From a virus, in the IMG/VR virus record IMGVR_UViG_3300045118_000536, positions 1-43,532 of that record: DNA of 43,532 bases; one strand, 5' to 3'. A program made the translations under genes and the position numbers. The notes below the pieces were generated by a model, which saw only the letters and a list, made by a program, of their open reading frames with translations, was not told the origin of the DNA and made no database searches. Positions within the stretch are counted from its first letter, which is position 1; each line of letters opens with the position of its first letter. Shown here one piece after another: positions 22,515 to 29,742 of the stretch.

Positions 22515-23624
22515 TTATTCTGCCCCTACTGCCGCCCCTAAGTCCAGAATAAGGCTGGCGGCTTGGGGATGGGTTAGTTCTTCAAAGGTCTGGACTTCAT
22601 AATCGGCCAGGATACTTGTCGCAGATGCCCGGACTTTCCCAATCAATCCCTTAATTTTCTCTACCTGCTCTTCTGAGGCCATTTCCGCCCCGTTTTGACC
22701 TTTTTTTTCTTTTCCCTGGTCCTGAGTATTAGTCTCAACTTTCGCCCCCGATTCTGGCGGAGGGGAGGCTTTGGTAGGGCGACCACGTTTCTTTTCGGAC
22801 TGTTCTGTTGGAGGTATAATTGACTGGTCAAACCAAGTTCCGATAACGCTCATGCCGTCTTTGAGGGAATTATAGATTTTTCTCAGATTGATAATTTGTG
22901 CGGCGGTGATACTCTCCACCTTGCGCTGGATTCGGGCTTCAATCATTTCTTGGGTAACGCCCAATTCAGCAAAAACAATTATCATTTTTTTAATGGCTTC
23001 CGGGCCGATATCCGCCTTGGTTTTCAGGGTGGCCTCGCATTGACCTACTGCCGCTTCTATGACATCACCAGGGATAATACCAAGAATACAGGCCCTTAAT
23101 CGTCTAGCTCCCAAATTAGCAACCATTTCGTAAATGTCTCTGGGATCAATCAAGTTTTTGCTTCCCTGGCGCGTATAGCGCAAGTGCTTGACCTGGAAAA
23201 CTTTAACTTGCCGAGTATTTGTCTCCAAATCCCAGGCATAAGCCTCTACCGTGCTTTCACCGAGACGTTGGTCCAATTCTCGAATACCAAACTGCAAATT
23301 TCCCCATTGTTGAGCAATGGCCTCAGCAAGCCGGATAGAAGGTCCGGCAATTTCCGCTCCGCCACGGACGTATGAATAAAGAGCACCTTCGGCCAAGACT
23401 GGACGTTGACAGGCCGTTAGAATGCGCTCAAGTGCCTTGGCTTGATTCCGAGGGAATCTCTTAGCAATCGTCATTGCCGCTTGGACTTCGGCCACTTCCC
23501 GTTGAACAGCGGCTTCGGCTAAGATTTCTGGTGATTCTTGGGCAATCGGCAATCCTGGCATTTCGCCAGTAAAGACCGTGACTTCATTAAAAAGGTCTAT
23601 ATCTTTATCGTTGGATTGAGCCAT
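22515..23624 (-). CDS. phage recombination-associated protein (conserved, ssDNA-annealing candidate)
   Basis: 369 residues with AAAGGAG before the ATG. Residues ~40-230 form a conserved phage domain: VQAAMTIAKRFPRNQ, YSYVRGGAEIAGPSIRLAEAI, WGNLQFGIREL, NLIDPRDIYEMVANLGARRL and RACILGIIPGDVIEAAV. This family is usually encoded beside a Cas4/RecB-like nuclease, as here, which suggests a role in recombination or replication (an annealing-type protein is my inference). After it comes a charged, Pro-rich linker with a KKRGRPTK AT-hook-like motif (~278-285), then a helical C-terminal domain. Confidence 0.7.
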   Translation of the reverse strand: MAQSNDKDIDLFNEVTVFTGEMPGLPIAQESPEILAEAAVQREVAEVQAAMTIAKRFPRNQAKALERILTACQRPVLAEGALYSYVRGGAEIAGPSIRLAEAIAQQWGNLQFGIRELDQRLGESTVEAYAWDLETNTRQVKVFQVKHLRYTRQGSKNLIDPRDIYEMVANLGARRLRACILGIIPGDVIEAAVGQCEATLKTKADIGPEAIKKMIIVFAELGVTQEMIEARIQRKVESITAAQIINLRKIYNSLKDGMSVIGTWFDQSIIPPTEQSEKKRGRPTKASPPPESGAKVETNTQDQGKEKKGQNGAEMASEEQVEKIKGLIGKVRASATSILADYEVQTFEELTHPQAASLILDLGAAVGAE

Positions 23625-23651
23625 AATAATCTCCTTTATTGTGCTTCGGGG

Positions 23652-24437
23652 TTATCTCCTTATTACATATTTACAAGTCCACCAATAACCGCACCATTTA
23701 TGACTGCACCACCAGCTATCGGGACTGCATGGCGGGAAAAGCCCTGTCCTAATTTGGGCCAAGAGCATTTGCACCCGAAGTATTAGGTTGGCCCACTCTT
23801 GAGGGCCACGTTTAGTTTCAAGGGGCTGATGCTTTGGCTCTTTAGTGTTGACCAAAACCTCTAGGCTTACTTTCTTAGGCCATGCCCCCGTTAAATGATG
23901 AACAAGGCCGGAGTAAAAAGTGAGGTCCAAGGAATTATCGGCCTCTGCTTGATTCTTACTTTTATCCGCGGTTTTCAGGTCTGGAAGCCAGCCATCTTCT
24001 GTATAAACGTCAATAATCCCAGATATAGGCATGTCCAAGCCCACATCCAGCAGGATTTTTTCTTCAACTAAAACAGGTTGAATTTGGGGGGCCAACTCCT
24101 CCCGATAAACTTTAGTCAGGCCCACTGCCGCGTTGAGGCCATCATTAAGAAGGTTGGATTTTTCGGAGATAAAATCTTTGGGAATAAAAACACCTTTTTC
24201 TTTAACTAAATGAACATAATGATCCCTAGCGGCGTCCTGCAAATCTGACACGGACATATCTACCTTGGATTTTATTTTCTGAATGTGATTAACCTCGCCA
24301 GCCTTATGAACAGCAGAGCCTCGGCGGGCAGAAATTCCAGGAAGAATAATTTCGCCGTTAATATAACGGCGTTCAAATTGAGCGAGGCATCGGTTAGCCA
24401 TAATTAATGATGATTTGCTTATGGATTCAAGCATCAT
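23652..24437 (-). CDS. Cas4/RecB-like PD-(D/E)XK nuclease
   Basis: 261 residues from the ATG at 24437, six bases after an AAGGG site (ATG 24443 is also possible). GSAVHKAGEVNH supplies the motif with the first His. SGIIDVYTEDGWLPDLKTADKS gives the D...D-x-K core of the nuclease fold. The C-terminal Cys (CSPDSWWCSHKWCGYWWTC) match the Fe-S cluster ligands of Cas4/AddB-type nucleases. Likely processes DNA ends with the annealing-type protein encoded next. Confidence 0.8.
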   Translation of the reverse strand: MMLESISKSSLIMANRCLAQFERRYINGEIILPGISARRGSAVHKAGEVNHIQKIKSKVDMSVSDLQDAARDHYVHLVKEKGVFIPKDFISEKSNLLNDGLNAAVGLTKVYREELAPQIQPVLVEEKILLDVGLDMPISGIIDVYTEDGWLPDLKTADKSKNQAEADNSLDLTFYSGLVHHLTGAWPKKVSLEVLVNTKEPKHQPLETKRGPQEWANLILRVQMLLAQIRTGLFPPCSPDSWWCSHKWCGYWWTCKYVIRR

Positions 24438-24455
24438 AACCATCCCTTGTAATTC

Positions 24456-24484
24456 ATTTTAGCATAATTAATTTAAGGCAATAA
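24456..24484 (-). promoter_or_regulatory. extended -10 promoter for the nuclease/recombination operon
   Basis: On the minus strand TTATTG, 17 bases, then TGC-TAAAAT: weak -35 but a good extended -10. It sits 19 bases before the nuclease ATG, so the 5' leader would be very short. Confidence 0.5.
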
Positions 24485-24689
24485 TCTTTAACTCCATGTT
24501 ATCATTAAGAAAAGATTGCTTCTTTGTATTAATTTCGTATTAATGGGAATGGTTAATCTTAAGAGTCCAAGGGAGGCCCGGCCCTCCCGTCTACATATTT
24601 AACCCGTTAGGCGATTATCCGACAACGATCCTTTCTTGTTTTATTCCACACTAGCCGGGCTTAGTGGGCCTAAACCTGAGCCAATGGTC
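24485..24689. other. intergenic region with two hairpins
   Basis: No credible gene. A GGGAGG/CCTCCC hairpin (~24569-24587) and a CCTGAG/CTCAGG hairpin (~24675-24694, reaching into the end of the next gene) may end transcription from the 24690-25785 genes. Neither has a T tract. Confidence 0.4.
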
Positions 24690-24932
24690 TCAGGGGATAA
24701 GAAATGTTTGAATTAGTATTTTACAAGTCCCGCAATCTTCGGGTAACTCTCCGGCCTTATGCGCCGGGATATTCTCATGGGGTTCAAGCCACTCCCGATC
24801 ATGATAGGCTCTGAGTTCTGCCGCAAGAAGCCGGAATTTAAATTCCCTGCAATTACAGGCACGATGATGAGAAATACACTTCTTGGCATAGCGTTCTAAG
24901 TCTGGAGTTCCCATTTTTAACTCATCCTTCAT
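24690..24932 (-). CDS. small Cys/His-rich protein
   Basis: 80 residues from the ATG at 24932, which has GGAGGATTCAA in front; an upstream in-frame start lacks an RBS. CISHHRACNCRE and CGTC suggest a zinc site. Helical centre (FKFRLLAAELRAYHDREWLE). Unknown function. Confidence 0.55.
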   Translation of the reverse strand: MKDELKMGTPDLERYAKKCISHHRACNCREFKFRLLAAELRAYHDREWLEPHENIPAHKAGELPEDCGTCKILIQTFLIP

Positions 24933-24975
24933 TTGAATCCTCCATTCCCCCAATTTGCGTATAGATACCTATTCC

Positions 24976-25242
24976 TTATTCCCAATCTCCCTGTAATTTC
25001 CCTTCAATAGCCATAATATCACTACGAAGCTGCGAAGCCATTTTGTTGATTTCCCCGACAAATAGATTTTCGTTCCCAAGACGATCCAGAATATTCCGAG
25101 CCTCAAGAAGTGAATCTATGGCATCTTCAAGGAGGTCCATTTCAATCATTAAAGCCTCTTCGCTTGGGGTTGGGTCTCTAAAAGGGTTTTCGGTAGGGCA
25201 AAGACTTTCGGTTCCTATTTTGTATGGGTATTCGATAGGCAT
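24976..25242 (-). CDS. acidic coiled-coil-like protein
   Basis: 88 residues after a GGAGGGATAATCC leader. The C-terminal two thirds (LLEDAIDSLLEARNILDRLG; INKMASQLRSDIMAIEGKL) are strongly helical with heptad-like hydrophobics. No recognised family. Confidence 0.55.
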   Translation of the reverse strand: MPIEYPYKIGTESLCPTENPFRDPTPSEEALMIEMDLLEDAIDSLLEARNILDRLGNENLFVGEINKMASQLRSDIMAIEGKLQGDWE

Positions 25243-25276
25243 GGATTATCCCTCCTTCTGAAGCACGAAATCATAC

Positions 25277-25669
25277 TTACGGTTTAATGGATTTCAATAA
25301 ACGCATAAAAGCATGATATTCTGGATTCAATATGTCCAAACTGGCAGCACACAGAAAAAAAAAGGCAAGAAAAGCAAATATTGTGCCTGCCGCGAACCCT
25401 AGGATTCTCCATGCCTCTATCTCCCTCTGTTGGCGTGGTGGTAGATCGGACAGGATTTTAGCTCCGTCGGGGAGTATATAAGTCTTAAGTGCAATAGAAA
25501 AACATATCCAAGAAAGGAGAGATACTATCACTCCCATCCCAAAGAGAAAACACCATTGGATATAGACCTGGCGCACGAACCAAGGCCAAATATGGGCTGC
25601 CCCTATACCAAGTTTTTCTGCCAACTTGTCCAGGTGGGCCAGAATGAGTTTTACATTTTCGGCTTCCAT
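25277..25669 (-). CDS. membrane protein with two spans
   Basis: 130 residues with an AGGAGGAATGAA leader. Two hydrophobic segments (residues ~38-60, CFLFGMGVIVSLLSWICFSI; and ~92-112, LGFAAGTIFAFLAFFFLCAA) flank a polar loop. The N-terminal 30 residues are helical and soluble. Possibly a superinfection-exclusion type protein, but this is only inferred from size and topology. Confidence 0.6.
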   Translation of the reverse strand: MEAENVKLILAHLDKLAEKLGIGAAHIWPWFVRQVYIQWCFLFGMGVIVSLLSWICFSIALKTYILPDGAKILSDLPPRQQREIEAWRILGFAAGTIFAFLAFFFLCAASLDILNPEYHAFMRLLKSIKP

Positions 25670-25692
25670 TTCATTCCTCCTGTTTGATATAA

Positions 25693-25785
25693 TTATATAA
25701 ACTCATTACCAATACGCCAGCAAAACCAAGCCGTCCATACCAAGGCCGATACGATTGACAGGGTTAGTATGTTCACAATCACCAT
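25693..25785 (-). CDS. 30-residue single-span membrane peptide
   Basis: MVIVNILTLSIVSALVWTAW then a short polar tail. Its ATG overlaps the stop of the repeat protein (ATGGTGA), so it would be translated by coupling. One membrane helix; role unknown. Confidence 0.45.
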   Translation of the reverse strand: MVIVNILTLSIVSALVWTAWFCWRIGNEFI

Positions 25786-27182
25786 TCTTCCACAAATTGC
25801 GTGTCATCGGGCAGTCCGAAGCTCCTAGTCTTGGCGGCGGCGCAGGTGTCCGCTTCCGTCTCCAGGTAATATTCTCTCTCCGGCCTGCTAGAACAGATGC
25901 AATGAAAGTATTTGAAGGACCGTTTATATCCCTTCGCCTTAAAGGAGATAACCCGCATGGCGTTCCCGTAAGCGTCTAGGGCTTCGTCTATGACCACGAG
26001 GCCAGGGAGCGCAGCAACCTTTGCCTTGTCCATCCTTTCATAGGCTATCCGGCGCTGTTCAATATTCTTGATCTGAAAGACCTCTTGGGCGGTTAAGGTT
26101 CCTTGTCGCACCGCTGTAAACAGGGGGTGATCGTCGTTGAACCGAACCCCGCTAATCCAATAGACAATCCGACTGTCTCTTGATTGCAACAGGGCCTCCG
26201 AACACCTATCGTCTATGTAGATAGCGCCGCACCTTTCCGGGAACGTGACCTTGGTTAGGCCGGTGCAACCGCGCATGAAGATAGTGCCGCACTCTTCCGG
26301 GAACGTGACCTTGGTTAAGCCGGTGCAATCGCGCATGTCGATATAGCCACACTCTTTCGGGAATGTGACCTTGGTTAGGCCGATACAACCGCGCATGTAG
26401 ATATCGCCGCACTTTTCCGGGAACGCGACCTCAGTTAGGCCGGTGCAACCGCTCATGTCGATATAGTCGTGCCCTTCCGGGAACGCGACCTTAGTTAAGC
26501 CGGTGCAACGTCCCATATCGATAGCGCCACACTCTTCCGGGAACGCGACCTCAGTTAGGCCGGTGCAGCCATACATGTAAATACCGCCGCATTCTTCCGG
26601 GAACGTGACCTCGGTTAGGCCGGTGCAAAGCTCCATGAAGATAGTGCCACACTCTTTCGGGAACGTGACCTTGGTTAGGCCGGTGCAACCGCGCATGAAG
26701 ATAGTGCCGCACTCTTCCGGGAACGTGACCTTGGTTAAGCCGGTGCAATCGCGCATGTCGATATAGCCACACTCTTTCGGGAACGTGACCTTGGTTAGGC
26801 CGGTGCAACCGCGTATGTAGATATTGCCGCACTCTTTCGGGAACGTGACCTCAGTTAGGCCGGTGCAGCCGCGCATGTAAATACTGCCGCACTCTTCCGG
26901 GAACGTGACCTTGGTTAGGCCGGTGCAACTGCCCATGAAGATACTGCCGCACTTTTCCGGGAACGTGACCTTGGTTAGGTCGGTGCAACGTCCCATATCG
27001 ATATAGCCACACTCTTCCGGGAACGCGACCTCAGTTAGGCCGATGCAACCGCTCATGTCGATAGTGCCATCAATGCGGTCGCCCATGTAAATATTGCCAT
27101 CAATGCGGTCGTATTGTTGTTGGGCAAACTGCTGCCAGTCGGCAGCAGATTTAATGACCACACTACCTGTATAGACTTTCAT
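25779..27182 (-). CDS. leucine-rich-repeat-like protein with DUF6745-like C terminus
   Basis: 467 residues with GAGGAGCG before the ATG. Residues ~50-330 are 14 tandem copies of a 20-residue unit with consensus CTGLTKVTFPEECGxIxM, probably a solenoid with stacked Cys columns. The C-terminal ~130 residues (QRRIAYERMDKAKVA, then ALDAYGNAMRVISFKAKG and REYYLETEADTCAAAK) resemble DUF6745, a domain often fused or adjacent to such repeats. The neighbouring 109-residue gene and the Ro60-like gene upstream form a conserved-looking module. Likely a protein-interaction scaffold; function unknown. Confidence 0.7.
   Translation of the reverse strand: MKVYTGSVVIKSAADWQQFAQQQYDRIDGNIYMGDRIDGTIDMSGCIGLTEVAFPEECGYIDMGRCTDLTKVTFPEKCGSIFMGSCTGLTKVTFPEECGSIYMRGCTGLTEVTFPKECGNIYIRGCTGLTKVTFPKECGYIDMRDCTGLTKVTFPEECGTIFMRGCTGLTKVTFPKECGTIFMELCTGLTEVTFPEECGGIYMYGCTGLTEVAFPEECGAIDMGRCTGLTKVAFPEGHDYIDMSGCTGLTEVAFPEKCGDIYMRGCIGLTKVTFPKECGYIDMRDCTGLTKVTFPEECGTIFMRGCTGLTKVTFPERCGAIYIDDRCSEALLQSRDSRIVYWISGVRFNDDHPLFTAVRQGTLTAQEVFQIKNIEQRRIAYERMDKAKVAALPGLVVIDEALDAYGNAMRVISFKAKGYKRSFKYFHCICSSRPEREYYLETEADTCAAAKTRSFGLPDDTQFVEEW
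26215..27060 (-). repeat. 60-bp coding tandem repeats, with a 420-bp higher-order copy
   Basis: Fourteen 60-base units encode the 20-residue repeats. The stretch 26237-26363 is identical to 26657-26783, exactly 420 bases (seven units) apart, which shows a recent multi-unit duplication by recombination. Confidence 0.9.
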
Positions 27183-27195
27183 TTTCGCTCCTCTG

Positions 27196-27525
27196 CTAGT
27201 CGATTACAGGTCTCATTCCCTCGTGGGTAAATTCCTGCTGTTTCCGCAACTCATAAATACCGGCAGGAAGTTTGGCTATACGCAGCGTTTCCCCTTTAAC
27301 GACCTCCCCATGATCTTTATGAAAGAGTTGGGTTCCTTCGCGGGCTTCTAAAAAGCCAATGATAAATTGATCTTCTTGGGGGTTAGGATAAAAAGTCCCC
27401 TGATCGAAGGTGTGATCATTGCCCCCGGAACCGGTCATGAGAACCTTAGAATCTAATGGGGTTAAGCCACTAGGTAGTTCTTCCTTCACCACCAAACATA
27501 AATCACCATGACGATACGCGTTCAT
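27196..27525 (-). CDS. hypothetical partner protein of the repeat/DUF6745 gene
   Basis: 109 residues with an AAGGAGG site 13 bases before the ATG. Layout MNAYRHGDLCLV, then a gly-rich GSGGNDHTF, then HKDHGEVVKGETLRIAKLPAGIY and a QQEFTHEG end. This matches a family of ~100-residue proteins (often written GEVTGHAH...HEEH...G.Y.V..QREY) encoded next to DUF6745 genes in many bacteria. Beta-rich, cupin-like composition. Function unknown. Confidence 0.6.
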   Translation of the reverse strand: MNAYRHGDLCLVVKEELPSGLTPLDSKVLMTGSGGNDHTFDQGTFYPNPQEDQFIIGFLEAREGTQLFHKDHGEVVKGETLRIAKLPAGIYELRKQQEFTHEGMRPVID

Positions 27526-27598
27526 AGAATTATGTCCTCCTTAATACCCCTCCCCTCCAGAGGCAACAGGCCAGGGGGTTGGGGTTGATAAAAGTTCT

Positions 27599-27627
27599 CT
27601 GGGGGCCGGATTCCCCTACCGGCTTCC
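27599..27627 (-). repeat. dispersed intergenic repeat GGGCCGGATTCCCC, copy 2
   Basis: Partner of 21026-21054. Here GCCGG and CCGGC arms are perfect around a nine-base loop. It lies in the 27526-27700 gap between two genes of the Ro60 operon, which also holds a TGGCTTT/AAAGCCA palindrome at 27663-27678. No gene is seen in that gap. Confidence 0.55.
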
Positions 27628-27700
27628 TTCGCTTGCCCTTTAACAATCTCTCCGTCCTCTCCTGGCTTTTTAAAGCCACCCCAGACAATTATCCGCTTTT

Positions 27701-28000
27701 TTATGCCAGTTGCTTTTCGAGCGCAGCAATGCGTTCTTCTTCTGCCTGCCTCTGTTCTTCGCGGGTAGATAGGGCAGCCCGGCGCGCCTTAGCGGCCCGA
27801 AGTTGCCGCTGAAGTTCGGCGCGATTGCGACTGACGATCTCATTAGAAACCGCAGCCAACTTATCTGTAATCCATTCCGGCGTATCAACGCCGAGTTCTT
27901 GGTAGCCGCGGTCCAGGGTGATAAGGGCATCTTTAGCAAGAACCAAATCATCTAATTCGATTTGGTCAGTTAAGAAACTCTTCAATTCCTTTGCGTTCAT
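27701..28000 (-). CDS. coiled-coil protein encoded after Ro60-like gene
   Basis: 99 residues after an AAGGAGGCC leader. Starts MNAKELKSFLTDQIELDDLV; the C-terminal 45 residues (AELQRQLRAAKARRAALSTR and a REEQRQAEEE stretch) form a strong coiled coil. Its ATG overlaps the stop of the Ro60-like gene by four bases, so both are co-translated. May be a Ro60 partner; not recognised by family. Confidence 0.6.
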   Translation of the reverse strand: MNAKELKSFLTDQIELDDLVLAKDALITLDRGYQELGVDTPEWITDKLAAVSNEIVSRNRAELQRQLRAAKARRAALSTREEQRQAEEERIAALEKQLA

Positions 28001-29472
28001 ATGGCCTCCTTTTGAAAGACTTGATTTAAGGTTAATAATGGCATCGCCATAATTTCTTCTATCAGGGTAAAACGGCTAGCTCGTAGGGTTTTTATCAGAT
28101 TCGGGAGGGCGTAGTGGTCTATCCGGCTTATATCAAACTCCTGCAAAGGGATATTGCAACTTTTACAGGCGGGAGAAAGCCTGTTACTTTCACCAGGAAC
28201 CCACAATAGGTAAACCGTAGGTTCGACACCCATATTATCCACATATCTAGGATATGCGTGATAAAAATAGGGGGCGTGGTTATCCCCCCCATCAGAGCAA
28301 ATCACAATACCATTGACGACAACCCCCTTGTCTCTCAAAAGTTCTAAACCGCAACCTATAGAAGTGCCCCCACCGGCTCTAATGCGGCGGGTCATGGCCT
28401 GAATTTCATCCAGGCTTTTCCCAGCAACTTCAAAATAATAGGGGTCAGTATTAAAAAAGATTAAATGAACTTCTCCCTTAACTTGTTGGGCAATCAGCGC
28501 GGCCACTTGGCGGGTGATCTCAATAGATGCTTCCATAGAGCCGGAGCAGTCGCCCAAGACCAACCAGTTACCTTCAATACCGCCGAGTTGGTATAGTTTC
28601 TCTTTTTGGACACCTTTTATTTTGGCTGCGATCTTTTTGTCACCGACCTTATCCGCCGCCCTACTAGCTTTTAGGGAACCAACTTTTTTATCTTTCTTCG
28701 ATCTCTCCACGGCAGCATCGAAGGCAGCTTTCAGGGCAAGATTATCGAACACGCCCATTCTCCGAAACATTTCGGCGTTCCCGATTAATTCGCTGCCGCT
28801 GGTCTGTTCAATGAGCGCCATAATGATGTCCGGGTTTTTCTTTATCCCTCCAACAGCACCTACCGCCACCAGGAAGGGAATTTTATAATTCAAAATATTC
28901 CCGGCTGCTTCCTGGGGAGGCATGTTTTTCAGGTTTGCCAAAACTTCAAACACCGAGTTTTTTGGTTTTTGCCGTTTAAATAGAACGGCCTGTGCCAAGC
29001 TATTCGGTTTAACGTGATAAAGGGCGTATAGAGATTTCATGCTCTTTCGATGTTGAAGCGCGGTTTTTATCCACCATCTAGGTGAGGCTTCCCTGGCCTT
29101 GAGGTAGCGATGCACGGCCCCTTCTAGGAGGTTGCCCGCTCCAGGAGTTACGGGCATCCCTTCTACGCTGTATGCACGATTAAAATGGATCGCCTTTACT
29201 AAATTGCGGGGGTCTAAGGAGCATAAGTGGGCCACGGCGTTTTCAAACAATTCAGTGTCCTGGGGACCACGCAAGGCGAGGACCGGAAGGGCTACCTTGC
29301 TATCCCTGACCTCACCTTTGACATGGTTCCAGGCAATTAGGTGGGCAAATAATTCTGGTTCCTCTTTGGCGGCTTGGAGGCCCAAAGGGGAATAAATGCT
29401 TAAATCGCCATGTCCAATACGAAGGATTTGATTGACAAGTTGATTGCGGGAGATAGTCTGCTTTTCTGTCAT
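27997..29472 (-). CDS. rsr: Ro60-like TROVE/vWA RNA-binding protein
   Basis: 491 residues from the ATG at 29472 with AAGGAG in front; an in-frame extension to 29559 would read through RNA element 1. Residues ~1-290 are a HEAT-like helical TROVE region (RKSMKSLYALYHVKP, then LAQAVLFKRQKP and AAGNILNYKIPFLVAVGAVG). Residues ~300-480 are a vWA domain with an intact MIDAS: D308-x-S310-x-S312, T370 in GGGTS, D394 in CSDGGD. Ro60 binds misfolded RNA and Y RNAs and in bacteria acts in RNA quality control and stress. Three structured RNA elements and a strong promoter lie directly upstream, and an RNA ligase gene diverges from the same region. It is shorter and more divergent than classical Rsr, so RNA binding is inferred. 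Confidence 0.8.
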   Translation of the reverse strand: MTEKQTISRNQLVNQILRIGHGDLSIYSPLGLQAAKEEPELFAHLIAWNHVKGEVRDSKVALPVLALRGPQDTELFENAVAHLCSLDPRNLVKAIHFNRAYSVEGMPVTPGAGNLLEGAVHRYLKAREASPRWWIKTALQHRKSMKSLYALYHVKPNSLAQAVLFKRQKPKNSVFEVLANLKNMPPQEAAGNILNYKIPFLVAVGAVGGIKKNPDIIMALIEQTSGSELIGNAEMFRRMGVFDNLALKAAFDAAVERSKKDKKVGSLKASRAADKVGDKKIAAKIKGVQKEKLYQLGGIEGNWLVLGDCSGSMEASIEITRQVAALIAQQVKGEVHLIFFNTDPYYFEVAGKSLDEIQAMTRRIRAGGGTSIGCGLELLRDKGVVVNGIVICSDGGDNHAPYFYHAYPRYVDNMGVEPTVYLLWVPGESNRLSPACKSCNIPLQEFDISRIDHYALPNLIKTLRASRFTLIEEIMAMPLLTLNQVFQKEAI

Positions 29473-29498
29473 AAGCCATTCTCCTTTCTGAAAAGGTC

Positions 29499-29626
29499 GG
29501 GGACGGCAAGTCGAAGGGGCTATTTTTTGTTGCGGAAGTTGGACTCGAACCAACAACACATCGTTAGCAAAACGATTGCCCTGCCATTGGGCGATTTCGC
29601 ATGTAAGCCCCTCCAGTGCCGCCCCC
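29499..29626 (-). ncRNA. structured RNA element 1, Y RNA-like with tRNA-like core
   Basis: Outer helix P1 pairs 29617-29626 with 29499-29508 (10 bp, one G-U). A CU/GACU internal loop follows, then P2 pairs 29606-29614 with 29513-29521 (9 bp). Inside, 29530-29601 fold as a tRNA: acceptor TGCGAAA/TTCCGCA (one mismatch), D arm GCCC-AATGGCA-GGGC, anticodon-like arm ATCGT-TTTGCTA-ACGAT, T arm GTTGG-TTCGAGT-CCAAC. Position 37 is T, CCA is absent, and the read-out UGC (Ala) lacks G3-U70, so normal charging is doubtful. GCTTACATGC (29599-29608) is shared with elements 2 and 3. It ends 27 bases before the Ro60-like ATG. Confidence 0.75.
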
Positions 29627-29635
29627 TTAAATTGA

Positions 29636-29735
29636 TAGGCGAAAGAGTTATAAGTGCTCTTTAACCGAGAATTTTTACTCGGTTGCTTACTTGATCCAAA
29701 GTCAAGAGCATGTAAGCACTTATGGTTTTCGCCTA
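29636..29735 (-). ncRNA. structured RNA element 3, Y RNA-like
   Basis: P1 pairs 29727-29735 with 29636-29644 (TAGGCGAAA/TTTCGCCTA, 9 bp perfect). A 3x5 internal loop follows, then P2 pairs 29715-29723 with 29650-29658 (ATAAGTGCT/AGCACTTAT, 9 bp perfect). Inside are GCTTACATGC as in the other elements, an anticodon-like hairpin CTTGA-CTTTGGA-TCAAG, and ACCGAG/CTCGGT with an A/T-rich loop. The T arm of a tRNA is missing. Helices are symmetric, but the shared motif fixes the minus strand. Confidence 0.65.
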
Positions 29736-29742
29736 ATATGTC

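Noticed and set aside
26206-26832. Minus-strand overlapping frames rich in Arg/His within the repeat gene
   Set aside because: They are out-of-frame readings of the same 60-base repeats and lack ribosome sites.
26215-27060. Regular 60-base repeats resembling a CRISPR array
   Set aside because: Repeats are contiguous without unique spacers, lie inside one long frame and encode a clear 20-residue protein repeat.
29473-29559. Longer N terminus of the Ro60-like protein starting at 29559
   Set aside because: It would translate through RNA element 1; the ATG at 29472 has a good RBS and starts at the conserved domain.
29530-29601. Plain functional tRNA-Ala or tRNA-Ser
   Set aside because: T37, missing G3-U70, an acceptor mismatch and the enclosing conserved double helix argue against an ordinary tRNA; kept as a tRNA-like RNA.
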